Below are positions 1 through 8,593 of a DNA stretch of 64,000 bases, in pieces (position 1 is the stretch's first letter; the number at the start of each line of letters is the position of its first letter). The notes below the pieces were generated by a model, which did no database searches, was not told the origin of the DNA, and saw only the letters and a program-made list of their open reading frames with translations. Where the stretch lies: the NCBI GenBank assembly GCA_036556905.1, contig DATBIM010000033.1:1-64000 (forward strand), in the 5' to 3' direction. Origin of the DNA: 40CM-4-69-5 sp036556905 (GTDB lineage Bacteria > Methylomirabilota > Methylomirabilia > Rokubacteriales > CSP1-6). A program made the position numbers and the translations under genes.

Positions 1-406
<406 letters not shown>

Positions 407-417
<11 letters not shown>

Positions 418-556
418 TCCCGTCTGCAAGATGACCGTGGAACCCGCGAAGGCCGCCGCGCAGTCGGCCTACAAGGGCCAGACCTATTACTTCTGCGCGG
501 TGGGCTGCAAGCAGAAGTTCGATCGGGAACCCGAGCGCTATCTGGGCCAGAAATAG
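407..556 (+). CDS. YHS-domain small metal-associated protein
   Basis: This 49-residue protein starts with the YHS signature (TDPVCKMTV) and has the second half YYFCAVGCKQKFDREPERYL. Three cysteines (residues 7, 30 and 34) are arranged as in YHS domains, which sit beside or within copper ATPases and are thought to bind metal. It overlaps the end of the copA-like gene by 11 bases in another frame, so translational coupling is likely. A copper-chaperone or sensing role for the ATPase is inferred from position. The domain fills the whole protein, so this is a stand-alone YHS protein and not a fragment. Confidence 0.88.
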
Positions 557-558
557 GC

Positions 559-1446
559 ATGGCCCGCGTGGCGCCCCGCCTGCTCCGCGGGCGTGACCGC
601 TACGAACGTCGGACGGAGGCATGGACCGACAGCCTCCACGCCGACGCTCTCACCCACACCGTGCGGCTCGGTGACGACGACGGCGCCGTCGAGGTGGTGA
701 TGCTGGCGCTGCCGTCGCCGAGCTACGAGATCCGCGAGGCCTCGTGCCGCGCTCTGGTCGGCGACCTGGCCCCGGACGTCGGGCACGGCGTGACGACCCT
801 GACCGGGACTCGCATGGTGGCCGGCTTCACCCGGAAGGTGGCCGAGGCTACCGGCGGGAGCGCGGGCGCCGCCCTCGTGGTCGACGCCGCCATCGAGGTC
901 GCCCGCCTGGCCCGCCAGACGACCCGCCTCCCTCGCGAGCGGGCGGAGCGGGCAGCGGCCGGCGCCTGGGAATGCTGGCAGCTCGACCTGGCGGGCTGGG
1001 CGGACCTGCCCGACTCCTGCTTCACCTACAGCGCGGCGGGCCGGGCGCTCTTCGCCACGCGGGCCGTCGCCACGTCGTCCCATCCGGATCTCTACAGTCC
1101 GCGCCCCGGCCAGCGCCGGGTCTTCGTGCGGACGAAGCTGGCCAGGCTGGAGCGGGCCGATGGACGCCTCCGACTCTTTCACGCCATGCACGACAACGTC
1201 CATGGCTTCGAGGTGACGTGCGAGGTCGACGACGCCACGGGCACGATCGTTCGGGCCGAGCATGTGACCCCCCGGCTGCCCTACGCGGAGATATGCGCGG
1301 AGCCCCAGACGCGCCTGCGCGCTCTCGTCGGCGAACGGGTGGACGAGGGTCTGCGCAAGCGTCTCGGGGGTCTGGTGGGCGGCCCCTCGGGCTGCTCGCA
1401 GCTCTACGATCTCACCGCCGACGTCTTCAAGCTGCTGGCCCCCTGA
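559..1446 (+). CDS. DUF2889-like protein of unknown function
   Basis: A 295-residue soluble protein beginning 2 bases after the YHS gene, so probably in the same transcript. The C-terminal third has the pattern seen in DUF2889 proteins: a cysteine after a short hydrophobic run (YAEICAEPQTRL), then a long helix and LGGLVGGPSGCSQLYDL near residue 280. The N-terminal half (RYERRTEAWTDSLHA, then a strand-rich segment) is compatible with the family but diverged. I see no signal peptide, membrane segment or known catalytic motif. No biochemical function is established for this family; proximity to copper genes suggests nothing firm. The family assignment is from remembered patterns and is moderate. 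Confidence 0.6.
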   Translation: MARVAPRLLRGRDRYERRTEAWTDSLHADALTHTVRLGDDDGAVEVVMLALPSPSYEIREASCRALVGDLAPDVGHGVTTLTGTRMVAGFTRKVAEATGGSAGAALVVDAAIEVARLARQTTRLPRERAERAAAGAWECWQLDLAGWADLPDSCFTYSAAGRALFATRAVATSSHPDLYSPRPGQRRVFVRTKLARLERADGRLRLFHAMHDNVHGFEVTCEVDDATGTIVRAEHVTPRLPYAEICAEPQTRLRALVGERVDEGLRKRLGGLVGGPSGCSQLYDLTADVFKLLAP

Positions 1447-1451
1447 ATCGG

Positions 1452-2369
1452 TCACTGCTGCCCGCGCGGCTCCCGCGCGGGCAGATGGGTGTCGAGCAAG
1501 AGGTCGGACGAGAAGCCGATGAGGCCGACGCTGGCCGGTGTCCGCCCGGCGAAGGCGGCCCGGGGAGCGACTCCGACCAGCTCAGCCCTCAGAATGGCGA
1601 TCCCCCGCCGGGCTGCCTCGGCACACACGCGATCGAAGGCCAGGGGGATCGGTGTCACCCGGTAGTCGAGCAGGTTCAGCGAGACCTGGGCCAGCCCCCG
1701 GCTGGCCAGCCGCATCCCGAGCGCCTGCACGGCGGGCAGCCCACCGCTCGACTCGCGCACAGCCCTGGCGATGGCCTGCGCCGCCGCGACGTCGTCTCGG
1801 TCGAGCCAGACGTTGAAGGCGACCAGGATGTCACGCGCGCCGATGAGGACCGCGCCGGCGCGCGGATCGAAGCGCGCCGGCCCCGCGTCGGGCGTGTCCC
1901 CGCGGCGCAGCCGCTCGGCCAGCGCCTCGTAGCCCCGTCCGCGCACGTCCGGCAGGCGCCGGCGGGTCGCCCGGGTCGCGGCGTGACCGTAGTAGTACAC
2001 GGGCAGGTGGTGCCGCTCCGCGATGCGCTGCCCGATCCGGCGAGCGAGGATCACGGCCTCCTCCATCGGCGCGCCGGCCAGGGGGACGAGCGGGACGACG
2101 TCGAGGGCCCCCAGGCGGGGATGCTGGCCCTCGTGGAGCCGCAGATCCACGGCCTTCAACACCGCCCGGGCCAGGGCCAGCGTCGCAGCCGCCACGGCCG
2201 GACCGTCGCCGAAGAACGAGTAGACCGAACGGTGATGATCGGGATCGGCGTGCACGTTCATCAGCGTAACGCCGGGCGTGGCCCTCAGGACGCCGGTAAA
2301 GCGGGCCAGAAGGGCGGGATCGCGCCCTTCGCTCACGTTCGGCACACACTCGATCACGGGTGGGTCCAC
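1452..2369 (-). CDS. ftcD: Glutamate formimidoyltransferase
   Basis: A 305-residue protein of formiminotransferase-domain size without the fused cyclodeaminase. It transfers the formimino group of N-formimino-L-glutamate to tetrahydrofolate, the last step of one histidine degradation route. Diagnostic segments are ECVPNVSEGRD near the start, NVHADPDHHRSVYSFFG (about 39-55, with the active-site histidine region), HEGQHPRLGALDVVPLVPL and VYYYGHAA. The start is a GTG; a second GTG four codons later is possible. It diverges from an AIR-synthase-like gene with only 27 bases between the start codons. No hut genes are nearby, so its pathway partners must be elsewhere. Confidence 0.92.
   Translation of the reverse strand: MDPPVIECVPNVSEGRDPALLARFTGVLRATPGVTLMNVHADPDHHRSVYSFFGDGPAVAAATLALARAVLKAVDLRLHEGQHPRLGALDVVPLVPLAGAPMEEAVILARRIGQRIAERHHLPVYYYGHAATRATRRRLPDVRGRGYEALAERLRRGDTPDAGPARFDPRAGAVLIGARDILVAFNVWLDRDDVAAAQAIARAVRESSGGLPAVQALGMRLASRGLAQVSLNLLDYRVTPIPLAFDRVCAEAARRGIAILRAELVGVAPRAAFAGRTPASVGLIGFSSDLLLDTHLPAREPRGQQ
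1458..1484. terminator. 12-bp perfect stem-loop between convergent genes
   Basis: CTGCCCGCGCGG (1458-1469) and its exact reverse complement (1473-1484) flank a 3-base loop. It starts 12 bases after the stop of the rightward DUF2889-like gene and lies inside the last codons of the leftward ftcD gene. It can terminate rightward transcription and also forms in the ftcD mRNA. There is no T-run on either side, so factor-independent termination is not certain. Confidence 0.6.
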
Positions 2370-2377
2370 GGCACGGG

Positions 2378-2386
2378 TATACTACG
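2378..2386. promoter_or_regulatory. Overlapping divergent -10 elements
   Basis: The sequence TATACTACG between ftcD and the AIR-synthase-like gene gives a good -10 rightward (TATACT, 2378-2383) and another leftward (TAGTAT, reverse of 2379-2384). Start codons lie only 13 bases to the right and about 9 bases to the left, so both transcripts would have almost no leader. No clear -35 is visible on either side. Confidence 0.45.
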
Positions 2387-2396
2387 GATCACCACG

Positions 2397-3416
2397 ATGA
2401 GCGCCCTGCCCATCGGCAAGCTCCGTGCCCAGTTCCTGAAGTCGGTCTTCGACCGGCACCCGGTCAAAGATCCTCGCGTTGTCGTGGGTCCCCGGGTCGG
2501 TGAGGACGCGGCGGTGATCGATCTCGGCGACCGGTATCTCGTGGCGACCAGCGATCCCATCACCTTCGCGACCGAGGACGCGGCCTGGTACGCGCTGCAG
2601 GTGAACGCCAACGACGTGGCCGTCCGAGGCGCGCGCCCGCGGTGGTTTCTGGCCACGCTGCTGCTGCCTCCGGGACAGACCAGCGAGGCCTCGGTCGCCA
2701 CGCTCTTCGATGCGCTCGCCGAGGCGTGCGCGGAGCTGGAGGTGGCGCTGGTCGGCGGCCACACCGAGGTCACGCACGGCCTGGACCGGCCCATCGTGGC
2801 CGGTACCATGCTTGGCGAGGTGGACAAGGATCGGCTGGTCACCACGGCCGGCGCGCGCGTGGGCGACGCGGTGGTGATGACCAAGGGCATCCCGCTCGAA
2901 GGCGCCGCGATCATCGCCCGCGAGCGGGAGGCCGAGCTGCTCGCCGCCGGGCTCTCGCCAACGATGATCGCGCGGGCCAGGGCCTTTCTTCGCCGCCCCG
3001 GGCTCAGCGTGCTGCCCGAAGCTCAGCTCGCCTGCGAGCTCGCCGAGGTGCATGCGATGCACGACGCCACTGAAGGGGGCCTGGCCACCGCGCTGTGGGA
3101 GCTCGCCGGCGCCGCCGAGGTGGGCTTGCGCATCGACCGGGAACGAATCGTCCTGCTGCCCGAAGGCGACCGCTTGTGCCGGGCCCTCGGTCTGGATCCG
3201 CTCGGCACCATCGCCTCCGGCGCCCTGCTGGTGGCCTTGAGTCCGGCGGATGCCGCGATCGTGATCCACGCCCTGGCCCGCGAGCGGATCGATGCCCACT
3301 ACATCGGCCAGGTGGTCGCCCGGGAGCGCGGCGTCGTCCTCGTCGAGGGGGGACGAGAACGGCCGCTGCCCGTCTTTCCCCGGGACGAGATCACGAAGCT
3401 CTTCCCGGGAGGTTGA
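2397..3416 (+). CDS. AIR synthase-related (HypE/ThiL-like fold) protein
   Basis: A 339-residue protein of the PurM/HypE/SelD superfamily (COG0309 type). The ATP-binding signature is near residues 35-75 (VGEDAAVIDLGD, then QVNANDVAVRGARPRW). A second motif, VALVGGHTEVTHGL, is near 120, and AMHDATEGGL is in the C-terminal half. True HypE ends in a conserved Pro-Arg-Ile-Cys tail that is carbamoylated; this protein ends LFPGG, so it cannot act as canonical HypE and no hyp genes are near. The substrate is unknown. The ATG start follows a TATACT box, and the downstream transpeptidase gene begins 2 bases after its stop. An in-frame upstream extension exists but runs antisense through ftcD and was rejected. 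Confidence 0.8.
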   Translation: MSALPIGKLRAQFLKSVFDRHPVKDPRVVVGPRVGEDAAVIDLGDRYLVATSDPITFATEDAAWYALQVNANDVAVRGARPRWFLATLLLPPGQTSEASVATLFDALAEACAELEVALVGGHTEVTHGLDRPIVAGTMLGEVDKDRLVTTAGARVGDAVVMTKGIPLEGAAIIAREREAELLAAGLSPTMIARARAFLRRPGLSVLPEAQLACELAEVHAMHDATEGGLATALWELAGAAEVGLRIDRERIVLLPEGDRLCRALGLDPLGTIASGALLVALSPADAAIVIHALARERIDAHYIGQVVARERGVVLVEGGRERPLPVFPRDEITKLFPGG

Positions 3417-3418
3417 GC

Positions 3419-5017
3419 GTGCCCCAGCTCGGGTACTCGTTTCGCCCCGTGGCGCTGGGGCGCGAGGGGATGGTCGCCTCGGCCCATCCGCTGGCGACCC
3501 TGGCCGGGATCGAAGTCCTCAAGTCGGGGGGCACCGCCGCCGATGCCGCCGTCGCCACGAATGCCGTGCTGGCCGTGACCCAGCCCAACAGTTGTGGGCT
3601 GGGCGGTGATCTCTTCTGCCTCTATTACGAGGCGGCCACTCGGCAGATCCACGTTCTCGACGGTGCCGGCCGCTCGGGCTCCCGCGCCGGGCTCGAGGAG
3701 CTGCGCCGTCGGGGCCTGGGTCAGCTCCCCACGCTGGGGCCGGCGACCGTCAGCGTCCCCGGCTGCGTCAGCGGCTGGGGCATGCTGCTCGAGCGCTTCG
3801 GCACCCGGCCGCTGTCAGCGCTGCTCGCGCCGGCGGTCCACTACGCTGAGCGCGGCTTCCCGCTGACGTCGCTGGTGAGCCAGGCGATCGGCGAGCTGGC
3901 GCCGGACAACGGGGATCCCGAGTGGCAGCGCGTGTTCCTGCCCGGCGGTCGTCCACCGGCGCCGGGCGAGCTGTTCGTTCAGCCCGATCTGGCTGGCACG
4001 CTGCGGGCCCTGGCCGCCGAGGGACCAGACCTCTTCTATACGGGCCGGGTGGCCCGGGCCATCGCCGGGCGCCTCGTGGAGGAGGGGTTCGTGACCCTCG
4101 ACGATCTGGCCGGCCATCGCGGTGAGTGGGGAGCCCCGATCGCCACCGGCTACCGGGAGTACACGATCTACCAGACCCCGCCACCCACGCAGGGCGTGGC
4201 CGCGCTGCTCGCCTTCAACCTGCTGGAGGGCTTTCCGCTGGCGCGCCGGCGCTTGCACTCCGTCGAGCACCTGCATCTGCTCATCGAGGCCGTGAAGCTT
4301 GCCTACGCCGACCGGGACCGCTGGATCGGTGACCCCGCGCACGCTCGCGTGCCGGTGGCCTCCCTGCTCGACAAGGTCTACGCGGCCCGGCGCCGGCGGG
4401 AGCTCGATCCGCGCAAGGCCGGCGCCTACGCCCCGGGCCAGCCGGACGGCGACACGACGGGCTTCGTCGTCGCCGACGGCCGGGGCAATCTGCTCGTGGT
4501 CATCCAGAGCCTGTTCAGCGCCTTCGGCTCGGGCGTCGTGGTCCCGGGCGCGGGGATCACCCTGCACAACCGCGGCCGCCACTTCAGTCTGGACCCGAGT
4601 CACCCCAGCGCGTTCGCCCCCGGCAAGCGGCCGTTTCATACCTTGATCGCGTCGATCGTCACCCGCGGGGAACGCCCGCTGCTGGGCTTCGCCACCATGG
4701 GTGGCAACGGCCAGGCGATGTTCCACGTCCAGGTCCTCACCAACATCCTCGACTATGGCCTGGACGTTCAGGAGGCGATCGAGCGCCCCCGGTTTCTGAT
4801 CGGGGCCTTCCTGCCCGGGGAGCCCACCGACACCATTCACCTGGAAAACCGCGTCGGCGCCCGCGTGCTCGCAGGCCTGGCGCGCAAGGGCCATCACATC
4901 AAGCCGGCTCCGCCCCTGTTCTACAAGGTCGGCCACGCCCACGCGATCGCGCTCCGCGACGGCACGTTCGCCGGGGGCGCCGACCCGCGCGGCGACGGCG
5001 TGGCCCTGGGGTTCTAG
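3419..5017 (+). CDS. ggt: Gamma-glutamyltransferase (Ntn hydrolase)
   Basis: A 532-residue protein from a GTG start 2 bases after the preceding stop. It cleaves gamma-glutamyl bonds of glutathione and related compounds. Family features are the N-terminal ASAHPLATLAGIEVLKSGGTAADAA-type region (written here in part), the NSCGLGGDLF segment near residue 57 and the self-processing site GDTTGFVVAD, where Thr346 is the expected new N-terminal nucleophile. The usual TTH is TTG here. Two glycine-rich motifs follow. I see no clear signal peptide, unlike the periplasmic E. coli enzyme, so a cytoplasmic location or a missed upstream start is possible. Such signal-less relatives often act on non-glutathione substrates. 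Confidence 0.88.
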   Translation: MPQLGYSFRPVALGREGMVASAHPLATLAGIEVLKSGGTAADAAVATNAVLAVTQPNSCGLGGDLFCLYYEAATRQIHVLDGAGRSGSRAGLEELRRRGLGQLPTLGPATVSVPGCVSGWGMLLERFGTRPLSALLAPAVHYAERGFPLTSLVSQAIGELAPDNGDPEWQRVFLPGGRPPAPGELFVQPDLAGTLRALAAEGPDLFYTGRVARAIAGRLVEEGFVTLDDLAGHRGEWGAPIATGYREYTIYQTPPPTQGVAALLAFNLLEGFPLARRRLHSVEHLHLLIEAVKLAYADRDRWIGDPAHARVPVASLLDKVYAARRRRELDPRKAGAYAPGQPDGDTTGFVVADGRGNLLVVIQSLFSAFGSGVVVPGAGITLHNRGRHFSLDPSHPSAFAPGKRPFHTLIASIVTRGERPLLGFATMGGNGQAMFHVQVLTNILDYGLDVQEAIERPRFLIGAFLPGEPTDTIHLENRVGARVLAGLARKGHHIKPAPPLFYKVGHAHAIALRDGTFAGGADPRGDGVALGF

Positions 5018-5019
5018 CG

Positions 5020-5529
5020 ATGATGCCACGTGGACCACGGTGCTTACTGCTGGGTGTGCTCGCGCTGGCGCTGGTCACGGCAGGGGCCCAGGCTGCCGAG
5101 TGGGGCGGCATCAAGCCCGGGGAGAGCACCATGGAAATGGTGCGTTCTCGCTATGGCACCCCAACGGCCACCAGGAATGAGAAGACCGACGGGTACGACA
5201 CGGCCAAGTGGTCGTACGAGAGTCCGCGGACGCCCGCCGGCATCAAGAGTCTCGTCGTGGACTTCGGCCTCCTCGTCGGCGGTGTCTTCCAGGCCCAGGT
5301 GGTCCGGACCTTCCGCCTGGAGCCCAAGCCCGGCCTCTTCACGCGAGCCACCGTCCTGGCCGGCTGGGGTGAGCCCGCGCGCAGCTCACCCGTCGGCGAG
5401 ATCCCCCTGTGGTTCTTCTACGACACCGGCCTGATCGTCTACTTCGACAAGGAAGGCTGGCAGGTGGAGGCGATGGTCTTCGTGCCGCCCCAACCGCCTA
5501 CGCCGGGCGCAGGCGGGCGGCAGCCCTGA
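5020..5529 (+). CDS. Small exported protein of unknown function
   Basis: A 169-residue protein with a classical signal peptide: an Arg-rich start, a hydrophobic core (CLLLGVLALALVTAG) and a likely cleavage after AQAA near residue 26. The mature part opens with GGIKPGESTMEMVRSRYG, a pattern common in periplasmic proteins that sense or chaperone by a beta-rich fold. I do not recognise the family. It follows the transpeptidase gene by 2 bases and is probably the last gene of that unit. Its last 32 bases overlap the 3' end of the convergent maltokinase gene. Confidence 0.75.
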   Translation: MMPRGPRCLLLGVLALALVTAGAQAAEWGGIKPGESTMEMVRSRYGTPTATRNEKTDGYDTAKWSYESPRTPAGIKSLVVDFGLLVGGVFQAQVVRTFRLEPKPGLFTRATVLAGWGEPARSSPVGEIPLWFFYDTGLIVYFDKEGWQVEAMVFVPPQPPTPGAGGRQP

Positions 5530-6868
5530 GGAGACCGTCCCGCGGGATCGCCACCCACGCGGGACGGTGGTTGGCCTCATACACGACCTCGTAGGCAGCC
5601 TTCTCCAGTTCGAGCACCGCCAGGGCCCGCGCGAAGTCGTCGTCGCTCCGGGGCACGAAGCGTGCGCCGCGGACGGCGTGCCGGTAGGCCGTGGTGAAGG
5701 CGCGCGCCCCCTCATCCTGCCACGTCTGGGCCCAGGCCTCCAGACCGGCGGGCCGCGTGGCCACGGCCACGTAGTCGATCGAGCGCAGAACGCCGGCGAC
5801 GTCGCGCAGGGGGGTGTGCTTGCGCCGGCGCTCGGCCAGCGCTCGCAGCGGCTCGCCCTCGAAGTCGATGATGAAGCAATCGCCCGTGGCCTCGCGATAG
5901 AGGGTCTGCCCCAGGTGCAGGTCGCCATGATGCCGGATCTTGTCGACGCCTCTCAGGGGTCGCAGTCCGCGCTCCAGATCGGCCTCCACCACCGGTGCCG
6001 GCGATCCCAGCGTGGCTACCGCCGCCGCGAGCTGGCGGGCGACGTCGGCGGTCCACGCCGCCACGTCGGCGGCCGTGATGGGCTCCGGGGCGAAGGCGGG
6101 ATCGGCCGAGTCCGAGGCCAGCGCCCGATGCAGGGCGCCTGTCACCGTGCCCAGCCGCTCCAGCGCCGCCAGCGTGGGCGCGGCCAGCGCGCGGACCTGG
6201 GCTCGATCCGGCGCCGCCGCCCGGCGGACTTCCCGATAGAACGCGTCGAGCGCCGCGCACATCCATTCCCAGCCATCGCGAGCGCCCGTCACCATCTCCT
6301 GCACGACGGCCAACGTGGCGCAGGCGCCCGCGCGCCGGTACTCCAGGTGCCCGGCCAGCCGCGGCGTATGGGGGAAGCGGGCACGCTCGGTGAGAAAACG
6401 GGTCATTTCCTCTTCGGGGTTCGGGCCGTCGGCCAGCCGGCGGAAGTGCTTCATGATGAGGCGATCGCCGAAGGCCACCGAGGTGTTGCTCTGCTCGCCG
6501 CCCACCCGACGCGCGGGCAGCGGCGGCAGTTCGGCGGGAAAGGCCGCGGTGGGCACGCCCCGCACTTCGCCGTGCTCGCCGCTGACCACGCCGCCGCGGC
6601 CGACGAGGTCCAGCAGGCTCCGGCAGTACGCGGTGTCGTCGAGGGCATCGGCCACGGGGATGGCGCGGGAGTCGGGGCCGAGCGGCACGGCGTAGCGATC
6701 CCGGGTGCCATCGTCCAGCCCGACCTCCACGACGGCCAGCACGCCGCCGGGGAGGGCGATCAAGTCGGCCACCACCAGCGAGGTGAGTCGGCGGGTCTTG
6801 GCCGCGAACCAGCGCTGGCCGGGAAGCCAGGCGGCCAGGACGTCAGAGGGCGGTGTCCTCGATCCCAT
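5498..6868 (-). CDS. mak: Maltokinase (aminoglycoside phosphotransferase-like fold)
   Basis: A 456-residue protein, full length for stand-alone maltokinase (Pep2). It phosphorylates maltose with ATP to maltose 1-phosphate, the donor for GlgE. The N-terminal cap domain begins WLPGQRWFAAKTR. The kinase lobe shows the catalytic loop HHGDLHLGQTLY and the metal site IIDFEGEPLRAL, followed by RDVAGVLRSIDYVAVA, all typical of maltokinases. The ATG start overlaps the end of treS by 26 bases, implying coupled translation; in many bacteria the two are fused. It is the last gene of the leftward glucan operon. A longer in-frame ORF upstream lies inside treS and was not used. Confidence 0.93.
   Translation of the reverse strand: MGSRTPPSDVLAAWLPGQRWFAAKTRRLTSLVVADLIALPGGVLAVVEVGLDDGTRDRYAVPLGPDSRAIPVADALDDTAYCRSLLDLVGRGGVVSGEHGEVRGVPTAAFPAELPPLPARRVGGEQSNTSVAFGDRLIMKHFRRLADGPNPEEEMTRFLTERARFPHTPRLAGHLEYRRAGACATLAVVQEMVTGARDGWEWMCAALDAFYREVRRAAAPDRAQVRALAAPTLAALERLGTVTGALHRALASDSADPAFAPEPITAADVAAWTADVARQLAAAVATLGSPAPVVEADLERGLRPLRGVDKIRHHGDLHLGQTLYREATGDCFIIDFEGEPLRALAERRRKHTPLRDVAGVLRSIDYVAVATRPAGLEAWAQTWQDEGARAFTTAYRHAVRGARFVPRSDDDFARALAVLELEKAAYEVVYEANHRPAWVAIPRDGLLRAAARLRPA
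5534..5568 (+). terminator. 11-bp stem-loop inside the maltokinase 3' end
   Basis: ACCGTCCCGCG (5534-5544) pairs perfectly with CGCGGGACGGT (5558-5568) across a 13-base loop. It begins 5 bases after the stop of the rightward exported-protein gene and lies within coding sequence of the leftward maltokinase. It resembles the hairpin at 1458-1484: a terminator hidden in the opposing gene. No T-run follows. Confidence 0.5.
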
Positions 6869-8516
6869 AACGCAGGGGCCGCGGCTCCCGGCGCTCCAGC
6901 CGGAACCAGTAGAAGCCGTGCGGACCCAGGGCCAGGAAGTAGGGCGTCTCGCCGATCGGGGGGAAGCGGGTGTCGCCCAGAACCTCGACGGGCACGGCGC
7001 CACGATGACGGGACAGATCCAGGATCACCGGTTGCGAGCGCTCGGAGAGGTTGGCCACCACCAGGATCGTCTCGTCCTCGTGCTCACGCAGGAAGGCCAG
7101 GATGTTCTGGTTCAGCGGCCGCAGAAAGTCGATCGTACCCCGGCCGAAGGCCCGGCAGCGCTGGCGCGCGGCGATGAGGCGCTTCATCGTGTTGAGCATC
7201 GACGACGGCGTCCTGAGCTGGGCGGCGACGTTCACCGCCTGGTAGCCGTACACGGGGTCGGCGATGACGGGCAGATAGAGCTGGCTCTCGTCGGCCGGCG
7301 AGAAGCCGCCATTGCGATCGCCCGACCACTGCATGGGCGTGCGCACCCCGTTGCGGTCACCCAGGTAGATGTTGTCACCCATGCCGATCTCGTCGCCGTA
7401 GTAGAGGATGGGGCTGCCGGGCAGCGTGAAGAGCAGGCAGGTCAGCAGCTCGATCCGGCGCCGGTCGTTGTCCATCAGGGGGGCCAGCCGCCGCCGGATG
7501 CCGAGGTTCAGCTTGGCCTGGGGATCCCGGGCGTAGGCGTAATACATGTAGTCGCGCTCTTCGCTGGTCACCATCTCCAGCGTGAGCTCGTCGTGGTTGC
7601 GGAGAAACAGACACCACTGACAGGTGGGTGGGATCGCCGGGGTGTGCGTGAAGATGTCGAGAATGGGCAGGCGCTCCTCGCGGCGGATGGCCATGTACAG
7701 CCGGGGCATCAGCGGGAAGTGGAAGGCCATGTGGAACTCGTCGCCCTCGCCGAAGTAGGGCCGCACGTCCTCCGGCCACTGGTTGGCCTCGGCGAGCAGG
7801 ACCCGGTCGCCGCCGTACTCGCGGTCGATGACGTGGCGGAACTCCTTGAGGATCTCGTGCGTCTCCGGCAGGTTCTCACCGTTCGTCCCCTCGCGCTCGA
7901 GCAGGTAGGGGACGGCGTCGCAGCGGAAGCCATCCAACCCCCGGTTCAGCCAGAACCGCATGACGTCGAGCATGGCCGTGCGAACGGCGGGGTTGTCGTA
8001 GTTGAGGTCGGGCTGATGGCTGAAGAAGCGGTGCCAGTAGAACGCCTTGCGCACGGGGTCCCAGGTCCAGTTCGACTTCTCGGTGTCGACGAAGATGATG
8101 CGGGCATCCCGGTACCGGCGGTCCGTGGGGCTCCACACGTAATAGTCGCCGTAGGGCCCGCTGGGGTCGGAGCGGGAGGCCTGGAACCACGGGTGCTGGT
8201 CCGAGGTGTGATTCATCACCAGGTCGGCGATGACGCGCATGCCCCGGGCGTGGGCACCGTCGAGAAACTTCTGGAAATCCTCGAGGCTGCCGTAGGCGGG
8301 ATGCAGGCCGTAGAAGTCGGCGATGTCGTAGCCATCGTCGCGCAGCGGCGAGGGGTACATGGGCAGGATCCACAGGCAATCGACCCCGAGCTCCTTGAGG
8401 TAGTCCAGGCCTTCGGTGAGTCCGGCGAAGTCGCCGATACCGTCGCCGTTGGCGTCGCGGAACGCCTTGACGTGCACCTCGTAGAAGACCGCGTCCTTGT
8501 ACCAGTCCCGGCTCAT
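6843..8516 (-). CDS. treS: Trehalose synthase (maltose alpha-D-glucosyltransferase), GH13
   Basis: A 557-residue GH13 enzyme interconverting trehalose and maltose. It starts MSRDWYKDAVFYEVHV and has the GH13 conserved regions in order: DLVMNHTS, GFRCDAVPYL with nucleophile Asp200, LLAEANQWPE with acid/base Glu243, and FLRNHDELTLEM with Asp309. The QWPED segment and overall length fit TreS and not alpha-amylase. It overlaps maltokinase downstream, linking trehalose to maltose 1-phosphate. The long in-frame ORF extending back to 9155 runs through an intergenic stem-loop and the small OB gene and was rejected; the ATG at 8516 gives the family N-terminus. Confidence 0.95.
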   Translation of the reverse strand: MSRDWYKDAVFYEVHVKAFRDANGDGIGDFAGLTEGLDYLKELGVDCLWILPMYPSPLRDDGYDIADFYGLHPAYGSLEDFQKFLDGAHARGMRVIADLVMNHTSDQHPWFQASRSDPSGPYGDYYVWSPTDRRYRDARIIFVDTEKSNWTWDPVRKAFYWHRFFSHQPDLNYDNPAVRTAMLDVMRFWLNRGLDGFRCDAVPYLLEREGTNGENLPETHEILKEFRHVIDREYGGDRVLLAEANQWPEDVRPYFGEGDEFHMAFHFPLMPRLYMAIRREERLPILDIFTHTPAIPPTCQWCLFLRNHDELTLEMVTSEERDYMYYAYARDPQAKLNLGIRRRLAPLMDNDRRRIELLTCLLFTLPGSPILYYGDEIGMGDNIYLGDRNGVRTPMQWSGDRNGGFSPADESQLYLPVIADPVYGYQAVNVAAQLRTPSSMLNTMKRLIAARQRCRAFGRGTIDFLRPLNQNILAFLREHEDETILVVANLSERSQPVILDLSRHRGAVPVEVLGDTRFPPIGETPYFLALGPHGFYWFRLERREPRPLRYGIEDTAL

Positions 8517-8546
8517 GGCCCCAATGAATTCTACCGCCTGGGCTGG

Positions 8547-8580
8547 CGGGCCCCAGCGGAACGCGTCACACTGGGGCCCG
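8547..8580 (-). other. 10-bp stem-loop between the OB-like gene and treS
   Basis: CGGGCCCCAG (8547-8556) pairs with CTGGGGCCCG (8571-8580) over a 14-base loop. In the leftward transcript it follows the stop of the small exported-protein gene by 13 bases and precedes the treS start by 30 bases. With no U-run it is more likely an RNA-processing or stability element, or a weak terminator that lowers treS-maltokinase expression relative to glgE. Confidence 0.5.
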
Positions 8581-8593
8581 GGAGGCGGTCTGA

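Noticed and set aside
744..2396. Long rightward open frame upstream of the AIR-synthase-like gene
   Set aside because: It runs antisense through ftcD and out of frame in the DUF2889-like gene, is rich in Arg, Gly and Pro and has no family sequence; only the part from ATG 2397 is coding.
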